From positions 1 to 40,214 of the forward strand of contig JAAYCW010000021.1 in the NCBI GenBank assembly GCA_012729575.1: a DNA stretch of 40,214 bases, given 5' to 3'. The stretch is from Actinomycetota bacterium (GTDB taxonomy: Bacteria; Actinomycetota; Thermoleophilia; RBG-16-64-13). The stretch's first letter is position 1, and each line of letters opens with the position of its first letter. The notes beneath the pieces were generated by a model. It did not search any database and was not told where the DNA came from. It was given only the letters and a program-made list of their open reading frames with translations. The translations under genes and the position numbers were made by a program. This document shows positions 1 through 7,656 of the stretch, piece after piece.

Positions 1-251
1 AGGAGAGCCCTTACGATCAGCACATGGCAGAGACGGCCGCGGCTACCCTTGACCGGGAGATCGAGCTCACCATACAGGAGAGCGCCCGGGCCGCACTCGC
101 GCAGATCGATCGGGCGCTGGCCAGATTGGAGAGCGGCGGCTACGGACGTTGTGAGAAATGCGGCAAGCCCATAGGAGCCGCTCGGCTGGAAGTCGCTCCC
201 TTTGCCACCCTCTGTGTGGACTGCAAGCGCGCTGAAGAGCGGCAGTTCTAG
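1..251 (+). CDS. DksA/TraR-family zinc-finger protein (5' end outside window)
   Basis: This is the C-terminal part of a DksA/TraR-type protein. Members of the family bind in the RNA polymerase secondary channel and modulate initiation with or without ppGpp. The frame is open to the left edge, and the residues before the first ATG (position 24) already fit the family's conserved segment ahead of the zinc finger. The gene therefore most likely starts upstream of the window, and the ATG at 24 is internal. The zinc finger is clear: CEKCGKP, then LCVDCKRAEE about 20 residues later, giving four cysteines. The next gene is lspA, then rluD, an order often seen in Actinobacteria and Firmicutes. The N-terminal coiled coil with any acidic tip residues is not visible, so DksA cannot be separated from a shorter TraR-like relative. 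Confidence 0.85.
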   Translation, partial: ESPYDQHMAETAAATLDREIELTIQESARAALAQIDRALARLESGGYGRCEKCGKPIGAARLEVAPFATLCVDCKRAEERQF

Positions 252-285
252 GCGCATATCGTTGTTCGTGAAAGCCGGTTATTCG

Positions 286-813
286 ATGCTCTCTTCGAGA
301 CGCAGCGTCATCCTCAAGTGGTCGTTGGTGGTGGTGGTGGCCGCTGTCGCTCTGGCGATAGACCTTTGGACCAAGCACCTGGCGGAACAGAACCTGGTGC
401 TGGGCGAGACGGAGAAGATTCTTCCGTTCCTTTACCTGCAGCGGACCGCGAACAGCGGAGTGGCGTTCGGGCTCCTGGGTGGGAAGACCTCCCTCATCAT
501 CATCGCGAACATCCTGGCCCTGTTGGTGGTGGGGGTGTATGTCTTCGTTGAGCGGAGGGCGGTGCTCGGCGGGATCGCGGGAGGCCTTGTGATCGGAGGC
601 AGTTTCGGTAATCTCCTGCAGCGGTTCATGGGCGACGGCCACGTGACCGATTTCCTCAAGTTCCCCCATTGGCCTAATTTCAACGCGGCTGATGTGTTTA
701 TAGACGTTGGCATAGCCGTGATCGTCCTCGGGCTGGTGGTGGAAGCGGTCCGGGTCTGGAGAGCCGGGCGCGAGGGGCGCGGCTCCGCGCAGAAACCTAC
801 CTCAGAGAGTTGA
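286..813 (+). CDS. lspA: Lipoprotein signal peptidase II (LspA) with unusual GNxxQR motif
   Basis: Inner-membrane aspartyl protease that cleaves the signal peptide of prolipoproteins after lipid attachment. From the ATG at 286 it is 175 residues, normal for the family, with four hydrophobic segments. Visible conserved residues are D26 in the first membrane helix, N56 in the NSGVAFG block, N109 and R113 in GGSFGNLLQR, D122 in HVTDF, and N133/D136 in NAAD. D122 and D136 align with the catalytic pair of the Pseudomonas enzyme (D124 and D143). The aspartate normally found in GNxxDR is Q112 here, which is odd. A GTG at 268 is an alternative start; neither start has a strong ribosome site. The stop overlaps the TTG start of the pseudouridine synthase. 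The BsuPI-domain lipoprotein at 26965 is a plausible client. Confidence 0.9.
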   Translation: MLSSRRSVILKWSLVVVVAAVALAIDLWTKHLAEQNLVLGETEKILPFLYLQRTANSGVAFGLLGGKTSLIIIANILALLVVGVYVFVERRAVLGGIAGGLVIGGSFGNLLQRFMGDGHVTDFLKFPHWPNFNAADVFIDVGIAVIVLGLVVEAVRVWRAGREGRGSAQKPTSES

Positions 814-1805
814 GTGCGTTGACCGGCGAACATGCTCCGGACCGTGATCCGACGACGGGACCCGTCGGCGAAGCGACAGCGGACAGGGACCGGCCCGGTC
901 CACTCGAATTCGTGGTCTCGGAGGAGGATGCCGGGAGCCGGCTCGACATGTTCTTGGGTAGCCGTCCCGGCTTGGGAAGCAGGTCTCAGGTCGCCCGCTG
1001 GATACGTTCAGGGGCCGTGACCGTCGATGGAGTCCGGCGGGCGAAGAGCCATCTGCTGAGTCCGGGAGATCGGGTGATGGTGGAGCCGGTCGAAGAGGCT
1101 CCGTTCGCCCTGGTTCCGGAGGAGATCGCCGTACCTATCCTGTATGAGGATGAATGGCTGCTCGTGGTGGACAAACCGGCCGGGATGCCCGTACATCCCT
1201 CTCGGGGTCACTCCGCGGGTACGCTGGTGCACGCCCTGTTGGGACACGGAGTGGCGGGCGGCGAGGATTTTCGCCCTGGCGTGGTTCACCGCCTGGACAA
1301 GGACACCACGGGGCTGCTGGTCGTGGCTAAATCGGCGGAGGTCCACAGGCGCCTGGTGGCGATGATGAGCCGTCGGGAGGTCGATCGGCGCTATCTGGTT
1401 CTCGTCCACGGACGTTTCGCCTGTGAAAGCGGGACCATAGAGGCACCGGTCGGGCGAGATCCCGTTAGACGCAAGTCGATGGCGGTCGGAGGCGCCGCCG
1501 CTCGGGAAGCACGGACTCACTTCAGCGTCCTTGAGGTGCTGGGTGACTATACCCTGGTGGAGGCCCGCCTGGAGACGGGAAGGACGCATCAGATCCGCGT
1601 GCATTTCCTGGCCATCGGCCATCCGGTGGCCGGTGATCCCACCTATGCCCGGCGCGACGTCCTAGGGCTGGGAAGGCAGTTCTTGCACAGCTACCGTTTG
1701 ACATTCCTGCACCCCATCACGGGTGAATCGGTGGAGGTCGAGGCGCCTTTGCCGCCGGATCTGGCCCCCGTCCTGGACCGACTGCGCGGTCACGCCGGTG
1801 GCTAG
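810..1805 (+). CDS. rluD: RluD/RluA-family 23S rRNA pseudouridine synthase
   Basis: Converts uridine to pseudouridine in RNA, for RluD in helix 69 of 23S rRNA. The 331-residue protein has an S4 RNA-binding domain at about residues 30-95 (SRLDMFLG, then VTVDGVRR) and a RluA catalytic domain. The signature HRLDKDTTGLLV carries the catalytic aspartate D163, and GRTHQIRVH is present near the C terminus. The start is a TTG at 810 overlapping the lspA stop (TTGA), which implies translational coupling; a second in-frame TTG lies at 819. The first 30 residues are polar and low in conservation. The RluD assignment rather than another RluA relative rests on the S4 domain and the lspA context. Confidence 0.88.
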   Translation: MSALTGEHAPDRDPTTGPVGEATADRDRPGPLEFVVSEEDAGSRLDMFLGSRPGLGSRSQVARWIRSGAVTVDGVRRAKSHLLSPGDRVMVEPVEEAPFALVPEEIAVPILYEDEWLLVVDKPAGMPVHPSRGHSAGTLVHALLGHGVAGGEDFRPGVVHRLDKDTTGLLVVAKSAEVHRRLVAMMSRREVDRRYLVLVHGRFACESGTIEAPVGRDPVRRKSMAVGGAAAREARTHFSVLEVLGDYTLVEARLETGRTHQIRVHFLAIGHPVAGDPTYARRDVLGLGRQFLHSYRLTFLHPITGESVEVEAPLPPDLAPVLDRLRGHAGG

Positions 1806-1825
1806 GATGTTAGACTTCAGGGACC

Positions 1826-2548
1826 GTGAACGAGCTTAGCGACATCGCGAGCCCCGCACCTGCCGTTCCCGAAGTTCGTCCAGCACCAGATGCCAAGTCC
1901 CCGGCGGTGGCGTTTTTCGATCTCGACGGCACCCTCGTCGTGGGTCAGACGACGCTTCTACTGGTCGGCTTTCTGCAGAGGATCGGCGTGGTCAGCAAGG
2001 CGTTCGTGATAGGGACCGGCCTCTGGTTCCTGGGGCATAAGGCGGGGTTGATCAAGGTCACGGAGAGGTCCCGAGAAAAGGGTGCGGGCGTGTTCCGAGG
2101 CCTTACCGAGAGCGAGGTCGAGGAGTTGATGGCGCGGTTCACCAACGAGGTGATGGAACCCCGCTTCCACCCGGCAGCCACAGCGGCTTTGGCCGAACAC
2201 CTGGCGGAGCACGACCGCGTCATGGTCGTCTCGGCGGCACTGGATCCGGTCGTCGCCGCAGTCTGCCGGCGTCTAGGCGTCGCCGACTACGTAGGGACGC
2301 CCTGTGAGGTGGTGGACGGATCGTACACGGGCCACCTGACCGGTCCAAGCCCTCACGCCGCGGAGAAGGTCAGGTTCGCTGAGGATTACATGAAGCGTTG
2401 GGGCGCGGATGCATCCGAATGCTGGGCGTACGCCGACCACGGGACCGATCTCGCCTTGCTGCAGTCGGTCGGGCATCCCGTGGCCGTCAATCCCCGGCCG
2501 GCTCTGCGTGAGGCCGCGGAGCAGGCGGGCTGGCCGATACTACCCTGA
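1826..2548 (+). CDS. HAD-superfamily hydrolase, subfamily IB (SerB-like phosphatase)
   Basis: A 240-residue haloacid-dehalogenase phosphatase of the IB type. Motif I is FFDLDGTL with nucleophile D32 and acid/base D34. Motif II is the serine in VVSAALD, motif III is the lysine in AEKVRF, and motif IV is YADHGTDLALL with acidic residues for Mg2+. The C terminus carries VAVNPRPALREAAEQAGW, typical of IB members related to phosphoserine phosphatase and to lysophospholipid or sugar-phosphate phosphatases. The substrate cannot be read from the sequence. The start is a GTG at 1826, 20 bases after rluD. A TAGACT box at 1811 could be a -10 element, but no matching -35 is evident. The first 25 residues are Pro/Ala-rich and look like a disordered extension. 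Confidence 0.8.
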   Translation: MNELSDIASPAPAVPEVRPAPDAKSPAVAFFDLDGTLVVGQTTLLLVGFLQRIGVVSKAFVIGTGLWFLGHKAGLIKVTERSREKGAGVFRGLTESEVEELMARFTNEVMEPRFHPAATAALAEHLAEHDRVMVVSAALDPVVAAVCRRLGVADYVGTPCEVVDGSYTGHLTGPSPHAAEKVRFAEDYMKRWGADASECWAYADHGTDLALLQSVGHPVAVNPRPALREAAEQAGWPILP

Positions 2549-2581
2549 TGCGCCGAAGACCACCTGAAGGAGAGATGCGGT

Positions 2582-4621
2582 ATGGCTGACACGTTCCCGG
2601 ACAGTCTGGCCGTCGGGCGCGACCTCGACGACCTTGCGGTCGCAACCATCCGGACGCTGGCTATCGATGCGGTACAGCAGGCCAATTCCGGGCATCCCGG
2701 TATGCCTCTGGGGGCTGCGCCCATGGCCCATGTCCTGTGGAACCGGTATCTGAAGTTCGATCCGAGCGATCCCTCCTGGCCGGACCGGGACAGGTTCGTC
2801 CTCAGTGGTGGCCATGGATCGATGTTGTTGTACGCGTTGCTGCACCTGTCCGGCTATGGTCTCTCTATCGAGGAGCTCGAGTCCTTCCGGCAGTGGGGCA
2901 GCCGGACGCCGGGGCATCCCGAGTACGGCCTCACGCCGGGCGTGGAGACCACCACCGGTCCTCTGGGAGCGGGCTTCTCCAACGGGGTGGGTATGGCCAT
3001 CGCCGAGAGCTTCCTGGCGGCGACTTTCAACAGGCCCGATTATTCCCTGGTCGACCATTACACCTACGCGATAGTGACCGACGGTGATCTGATGGAGGGG
3101 GTGGCTGCCGAGGCGGCTTCCTTGGCGGGCCATCTCAAGCTCGGCAGGCTCATATATCTATACGATGACAACTGCGTGTCCATCGAGGGCTGCACCGACC
3201 TGGCGTTCACCGAAGACGTGGGGATGCGGTTCGAGGCCTACGGATGGCAGGTGCTCACCGTCGAAGACGGGAACGACCTGGCCGAGATCGACCGGGCCAT
3301 CGCCGCCGCCCGCGCCGACACCGGTCGGCCGTCGCTCATCCAGGTGCGCACGGTGATCGGCTACGGCAGTCCCCACAAGGCGGGTACGGCAGACAGTCAC
3401 GGCGCTCCACTGGGTGCAGACGAGGTGAGGCTGACCAAAGAGGCTCTCGGGTGGCCGGCCGACCTCCGTTTCGCCGTTCCGGATATAGTGCGACAGCAAT
3501 ACGCCGAAGCGGCCGCCCGCGGAGCGGCGGCGCGGGCTCGCTGGGAGGAGTCTCTCACCGGTTACATGTTGGCCTATCCCGACCTTGCCCGGCAGTGGGA
3601 GGACGCCTTGGCTGGGCGGTTGCCGACAGGCTGGGAGCGGAGTCTGCCCGTCTTCGCGGCTGGGGAGAAACTGGCCACCCGGTCCGCCTCGGGCAAGGTG
3701 TTGAACGCCGTCGCGGAAGTGGTGCCCACCCTGATTGGGGGCTCCGCCGACCTGGCTCCCTCCAACAACACCTATCTGGTCGGGCTGGGAGACTTCCAAT
3801 CCGGTGCGCCCACCGGCCGCAACCTGCGCTTCGGTGTCCGCGAGCATGCCATGGGCGGAGTCCTGAATGGTCTTGCTTACCACGGGGGGCTGTTCCCCTT
3901 TGGTGGGACGTTCTTCATCTTCACGGACTATATGAGGCCGGCGATCAGGTTGGCCGCTCTGTCCGGTTTACCCGTGATCTATGTGCTCACCCACGACAGT
4001 GTGGCCTTGGGCGAGGATGGTCCCACCCATCAGCCCATCGAACATCTGGCTTCGCTACGGGCCATGCCTGGTTTGACTGTAATCCGGCCGGGGGACGCCA
4101 ATGAGACGGTGTTCGCCTGGAAGGTGGCCCTCGAGAAGCGCGACGGGCCTACGGCCCTGGTTCTGACCCGGCAGGGTCTGCCGGTGCTGGACCGGAGTAA
4201 GCTGCGACCTGCGGAGGGTCTGTTGCGAGGGGGGTACATTCTCAGTGAAGCCGCCGGAGGGCAGCCGGACGTGATGCTTCTGGCGACGGGTTCGGAGACG
4301 GAGATCGCGCTTGCGGCGGCCGGCATTCTGGCGGAGCGCCAAGTGGCCGCGAGGGTGGTGGCCTTGCCCAGCTGGGAACTCTTCGAGGCGCAAGATGCCG
4401 GATATAGGGAAGAGGTGCTTCCATCGGATATCGAGATCCGGGTGGCTATCGAGGCGGGATCGTCTTTCGGCTGGGAGCGGTATGTGGGTGACAAGGGAGC
4501 CGTCATAGGGATCGATCACTTCGGAGCCTCGGCTCCGGCGGGCGTGCTCTATGAGAAGTTCGGTATAACAGCGGGGAACCTGGTCGACCGGGTCCTGCAG
4601 CTATTAGGACGTAGACCGTAG
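2582..4621 (+). CDS. tkt: Transketolase
   Basis: Thiamine-diphosphate enzyme that moves two-carbon ketol units between sugar phosphates in the non-oxidative pentose phosphate pathway. At 679 residues it is full length. The N-terminal pyrophosphate domain has SGHPGMPLG (36-44) and the Mg/TPP motif [17 protein letters not shown] from about 166. The pyrimidine domain carries [11 protein letters not shown] at about 474-484 with the conserved histidine, and the C-terminal domain follows. The ATG at 2582 has a good AAGGAGAG ribosome site. The transaldolase gene follows 22 bases later, so the two form a pentose phosphate operon, possibly transcribed from upstream with the HAD gene. Confidence 0.96.
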   Translation: MADTFPDSLAVGRDLDDLAVATIRTLAIDAVQQANSGHPGMPLGAAPMAHVLWNRYLKFDPSDPSWPDRDRFVLSGGHGSMLLYALLHLSGYGLSIEELESFRQWGSRTPGHPEYGLTPGVETTTGPLGAGFSNGVGMAIAESFLAATFNRPDYSLVDHYTYAIVTDGDLMEGVAAEAASLAGHLKLGRLIYLYDDNCVSIEGCTDLAFTEDVGMRFEAYGWQVLTVEDGNDLAEIDRAIAAARADTGRPSLIQVRTVIGYGSPHKAGTADSHGAPLGADEVRLTKEALGWPADLRFAVPDIVRQQYAEAAARGAAARARWEESLTGYMLAYPDLARQWEDALAGRLPTGWERSLPVFAAGEKLATRSASGKVLNAVAEVVPTLIGGSADLAPSNNTYLVGLGDFQSGAPTGRNLRFGVREHAMGGVLNGLAYHGGLFPFGGTFFIFTDYMRPAIRLAALSGLPVIYVLTHDSVALGEDGPTHQPIEHLASLRAMPGLTVIRPGDANETVFAWKVALEKRDGPTALVLTRQGLPVLDRSKLRPAEGLLRGGYILSEAAGGQPDVMLLATGSETEIALAAAGILAERQVAARVVALPSWELFEAQDAGYREEVLPSDIEIRVAIEAGSSFGWERYVGDKGAVIGIDHFGASAPAGVLYEKFGITAGNLVDRVLQLLGRRP

Positions 4622-4643
4622 GGCAAGGGGGAGGAGAACGGCT

Positions 4644-5792
4644 ATGGAACGCAGCCGGTTGGCCCGTCTACAGGACTTTGGACAGAGCGTTTGGTGTGAT
4701 GACATCGGCCGCGACCTACTGATGGCAGGTCGGTTGAAGACCCTCATCGAGCAGGATGGGGTCTCGGGGGTCACCTCCAATCCGACCATCTTCTACCGCG
4801 CCATCACCGAGAGCTCGGCCTACGACGACGACGTGAGGGAGTTGACTGCCGCAGGCGCCGGCGCCACTGAGATCATGGAAGCTCTCATGGTGAGCGACAT
4901 CCGGACGGCAGGCGACCAATTGCGCCCGGTGTTCGAGGCCACTTCCCGCCGCGACGGCTGGGTCAGCATCGAGGTGGCGCCGGCTCTTGCCTACGACACC
5001 CAGGGGACGGTGGTGGAGGCCCTCCGGATGAGAGATCTGGTGGACCGTCCCAATCTGCTGGTCAAGGTGCCCGCCACGGCCGAGGGCGTGGCCGCCATCA
5101 GTGATCTGACCGGGTCGGGCTGCTCGGTCAACGTCACCCTCATCTTCTCGTTGGAGCGCTATCGCCAGGTGATGGAGGCCTACGTCTCCGGTTTGGAGGC
5201 ACTCGTTGCCCGCAGAAGGGCGGGGGATGATGTCCCGGGGCCCGACGAAGTCCACAGTGTGGCCAGCTTCTTCATCAGCCGGATCGACACCATGGTGGAC
5301 GGACGTCTTGCCGCGCTTGCGGAAGCGGGCGCGGGCGAAAACGGAGCGCGTCTGCGCCCCATGCGGGGAAAGGCGGCGGTGGCTGCCGGCAAGCAGGCCT
5401 ACCAGATCTTCAGAGAGACCTTCGCGGGGGCGCGTTGGGAAGCGCTCAAGGCCGAGGGAGCAACGCTCCAACGGCCGCTTTGGGCGAGCACCAGCACGAA
5501 GGATCCTGCCTACAGCGACGTTCTTTATGTACAGGAGCTGATCGGATCAGACACCGTCAACACCATGCCTCTCGCGACCATGGATGCCTTTCGCGATCAC
5601 GGCGAACCGGCGGAGACGGTGACCGTGGGAGTGGAGGAGGCGGCCTATCATCTGGCCGAACTCGACAGACTAGGGATCGACCTCGGAGAGATAGGTGCGC
5701 AATTGGAGCACGATGGGGTGCGGGCCTTCGCGGATTCGTTCGAATCGCTGCAACTCGCACTGGAAGCCAAGAGGTCGTCCGTCTTGCCCTGA
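4644..5792 (+). CDS. tal: Transaldolase (long, actinobacterial type)
   Basis: Transfers a dihydroxyacetone unit from sedoheptulose 7-phosphate to glyceraldehyde 3-phosphate through a lysine Schiff base. The 382-residue length and the opening SVWCDDIGRDL fit the long Tal type found in mycobacteria and relatives rather than the short FSA-like form. GVTSNPTIF lies near residue 40. The Schiff-base lysine is in NLLVKVPAT at about residue 141. WASTSTKDPAYSDVLY near the C terminus is the other family signature. The ATG at 4644 is preceded by GGGGGAGGAG. Its position directly after tkt supports the same pathway. A perfect CCCCCGGGGG palindrome follows the stop near 5796-5805 and may help end transcription. 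Confidence 0.95.
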   Translation: MERSRLARLQDFGQSVWCDDIGRDLLMAGRLKTLIEQDGVSGVTSNPTIFYRAITESSAYDDDVRELTAAGAGATEIMEALMVSDIRTAGDQLRPVFEATSRRDGWVSIEVAPALAYDTQGTVVEALRMRDLVDRPNLLVKVPATAEGVAAISDLTGSGCSVNVTLIFSLERYRQVMEAYVSGLEALVARRRAGDDVPGPDEVHSVASFFISRIDTMVDGRLAALAEAGAGENGARLRPMRGKAAVAAGKQAYQIFRETFAGARWEALKAEGATLQRPLWASTSTKDPAYSDVLYVQELIGSDTVNTMPLATMDAFRDHGEPAETVTVGVEEAAYHLAELDRLGIDLGEIGAQLEHDGVRAFADSFESLQLALEAKRSSVLP

Positions 5793-5822
5793 TCCCCCCG
5801 GGGGTAGCGCGGACTCCACTCC

Positions 5823-5851
5823 TTGACGGTGGCGTTGCGCACCGGTAGGGT
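5823..5851 (+). promoter_or_regulatory. Putative sigma70-type promoter of pyrR
   Basis: TTGACG (5823-5828) and TAGGGT (5846-5851) are separated by exactly 17 bases. The -35 box matches the consensus at five of six positions; the -10 box is weaker. The 5793-5911 gap holds no gene and no copy of the PyrR RNA element seen before pyrB and pyrC. Confidence 0.45.
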
Positions 5852-5911
5852 ACGGCTGACATAGGGCTGTCTGGGCGGTACCCGGACGACGGCGGCGGTG
5901 ATGAAAGGCTG

Positions 5912-6490
5912 GTGAGCACCGTGAACGAAAGCAACGCCGACCAGGGCGTGCGCTCGAAGGTCCTGCTGGACGAGGACCAGATCAGCCGTACCCTGGCACG
6001 GATGACCCACGAGATCGCCGAGCAGTCTCCCGACCTGACCGCGCTGGCTCTGGTGGGCATCCAGCGGGGAGGCGTGGAACTCGCCATCCGCTTGGCCGGT
6101 CTCTTCACCAAGTTCTACGGGGTCACTCCTCCCACCGGTGCGATCGACATCACCTTCTACCGCGATGACATCGATATACGTCTGGGCAAGGAGGACGGTC
6201 AGCCCAGAGCCCACTCTACGGATCTTCACTTCGATGTCAGCGAGAAGACCATAGTCTTGGTAGACGATGTCCTCTACACGGGGCGCACCATCCGTGCCGC
6301 CATCGATGCCCTGTTCGACTACGGGCGGCCGGAAGCCGTGCGGCTGGCGGTGCTGGTGGACCGCGGGCACAGGGATCTACCCATAAGACCCGATTTCGTG
6401 GGGAAGAACGTGCCTACGAGCCGCGTCGAGAGGGTGGTGGTCCACTTGGTCGAGGCCGACGGGGTGGACGAGGTCATCATCGAAGAGTGA
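5912..6490 (+). CDS. pyrR: PyrR: pyrimidine operon RNA-binding regulator / uracil phosphoribosyltransferase
   Basis: PyrR binds a hairpin in pyr mRNA leaders when UMP or UTP is high and lowers expression of the pyrimidine genes; many PyrRs also convert uracil and PRPP to UMP. The 192-residue protein has the type I PRTase PRPP loop VLVDDVLYTGRTIRAAI at about 115-131, and IQRGGVELA and DITFYRDD typical of PyrR. The start is GTG 5912 or GTG 5921; AAAGG at 5904-5908 is close to the first. It lies 133 bases before pyrB, whose leader contains a PyrR-type RNA element, and a second element precedes pyrC at 12837. The regulator and its targets are thus both in the window. Confidence 0.94.
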   Translation: MSTVNESNADQGVRSKVLLDEDQISRTLARMTHEIAEQSPDLTALALVGIQRGGVELAIRLAGLFTKFYGVTPPTGAIDITFYRDDIDIRLGKEDGQPRAHSTDLHFDVSEKTIVLVDDVLYTGRTIRAAIDALFDYGRPEAVRLAVLVDRGHRDLPIRPDFVGKNVPTSRVERVVVHLVEADGVDEVIIEE

Positions 6491-6539
6491 TACATGGGCG
6501 AGGGAAAGGACTGCCGGGGCGGTTTCTCGTGTCCGGACC

Positions 6540-6568
6540 TGGAGTCACTGCGTGATGCGCGATACAAT
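6540..6568 (+). promoter_or_regulatory. Putative promoter of pyrB
   Basis: TGGAGT (6540-6545) and TACAAT (6563-6568) are 17 bases apart. The -10 box is a near-consensus match and the -35 box is weak. The pyrC promoter at 12801 shows the same layout, with TGGACC, 17 bases, TACCAT and a similar GCGATAC context. Transcription would start near 6575, just before the PyrR element. Confidence 0.55.
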
Positions 6569-6585
6569 CTGTCCCGGCGGGCAAA

Positions 6586-6615
6586 CCTTTAAACGTGTCC
6601 TGTGAGGCCGAAAGG
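6586..6615 (+). promoter_or_regulatory. PyrR-binding RNA element overlapping the pyrB ribosome binding site
   Basis: A 30-nt element with closing stem CCTTT (6586-6590) paired to AAAGG (6611-6615) and core GTCCTGTGAGGCC. The core resembles the known PyrR loop consensus (UCC-N-GNGAGG in Bacillus pyr leaders). The 3' strand of the stem is also the Shine-Dalgarno AAAGG, eight bases before the pyrB ATG, so PyrR binding would block translation, as proposed for mycobacterial pyr mRNA. No terminator or antiterminator pair is evident. A copy matching at 27 of 30 positions precedes pyrC. Confidence 0.85.
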
Positions 6616-6623
6616 GTACCGAC

Positions 6624-7544
6624 ATGCACCTCATTTCCATCGATGATCTCACCGTTCCCGAGATTGAGAACCTTTTCAAGCTGAGCGACGGCTTCCTCGA
6701 AATAGCATCGCGGTCCATCAAGAAGGTCCCGACTCTGCGGGGCCGCACTGTCGTGAACGTCTTCTTGGAGCCCTCTACGCGCACTCAGTCGTCGTTCGAG
6801 CTTGCCGGCAAGCGTCTATCGGCGGACGTAATCAACATCAAGGAGTCGTCGTCGAGCGTCGCTAAGGGCGAGAGCCTGAAAGACACCATCCTGACGTTGG
6901 AGAGCTACCGGCCGGACATCATCGTGATGCGTCACCCCCGGGTGGGAGCATCGCGCATGGCGACCCGCTATACCAACGCGTCGGTGGTTAACGCCGGCGA
7001 CGGGATGGGCGAGCACCCCACGCAGTGCCTCCTGGATCTCTACAGCCTGCGCCGCGTGTATGGAGAGCCGGCCGGTTTGAAAGTGGCTATTGTCGGAGAC
7101 ATACTGCGCAGCCGCGTGGCACGGTCCGACATCTTCGGCTTTCGGAAGATGGGCATCGACGTGCGGTTGGTGGGTCCACCGACCCTCATGCCTCCCGGGA
7201 TTGAGTACTGGGATGTGCCCGTCCACAGCGATCTGGAAGCGCTGGAGGAGGTGGACGTCATCTACTTGCTCCGCATGCAGTTGGAGAGAGCCAAAGGCAA
7301 GGTGCCCCCGGTGCCGTCGTTGCGTGAGTACAGCCGGGTCTGGGGTCTGTCGCCGTATCGTCTGAAGGCCGGTCAGAGAGTCATGCACCCGGGGCCGATA
7401 AACCGTGGGGTTGAGCTCTCTGCCGACCTGGCCGACGACGAACGGTCTCTCATACTGCACCAGGTGGAATCCGGCTTGGCCGTTCGGATGGCCATCTTAT
7501 ATCAGTGTCTCGCGGGGAGTCTGACCGAGGAGCCTGCCGCTTGA
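6624..7544 (+). CDS. pyrB: Aspartate carbamoyltransferase catalytic chain
   Basis: Condenses carbamoyl phosphate with aspartate, the first committed step of pyrimidine synthesis. At 306 residues it is full length. The carbamoyl-phosphate loop EPSTRTQSSFELA has STRT at 51-54, SSSSVAKGES at about 76-85 is the mobile loop with the active-site lysine, HPTQ lies at about 131-134, and HPGPINRGVE sits near the C terminus. The ATG at 6624 is set by the AAAGG that forms part of the PyrR element. No pyrI regulatory chain is seen. pyrC would be expected next, but three unrelated genes intervene and pyrC has its own PyrR-controlled promoter. Confidence 0.96.
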   Translation: MHLISIDDLTVPEIENLFKLSDGFLEIASRSIKKVPTLRGRTVVNVFLEPSTRTQSSFELAGKRLSADVINIKESSSSVAKGESLKDTILTLESYRPDIIVMRHPRVGASRMATRYTNASVVNAGDGMGEHPTQCLLDLYSLRRVYGEPAGLKVAIVGDILRSRVARSDIFGFRKMGIDVRLVGPPTLMPPGIEYWDVPVHSDLEALEEVDVIYLLRMQLERAKGKVPPVPSLREYSRVWGLSPYRLKAGQRVMHPGPINRGVELSADLADDERSLILHQVESGLAVRMAILYQCLAGSLTEEPAA

Positions 7545-7568
7545 CGCAGAAGAAGAATGTCTCACTAT

Positions 7569-7586
7569 CATCGTCTTCGGACGATG
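7569..7586. terminator. Hairpin with cUUCGg tetraloop after pyrB
   Basis: A perfect 7-bp stem CATCGTC/GACGATG closes the extra-stable loop TTCG, 24 bases after the pyrB stop. No T-tract follows, so it is either an unconventional terminator or an mRNA 3'-end stabiliser. A TAGACT box at 7594-7599 just behind it could be the -10 of the next gene, without a convincing -35. Confidence 0.45.
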
Positions 7587-7656
7587 CGCCGCGTAGACTG
7601 TAGACCCTGCCGGGCAGAATAGGTCCCGCCGACAGGGCGTTACGGAGAGGAACACC

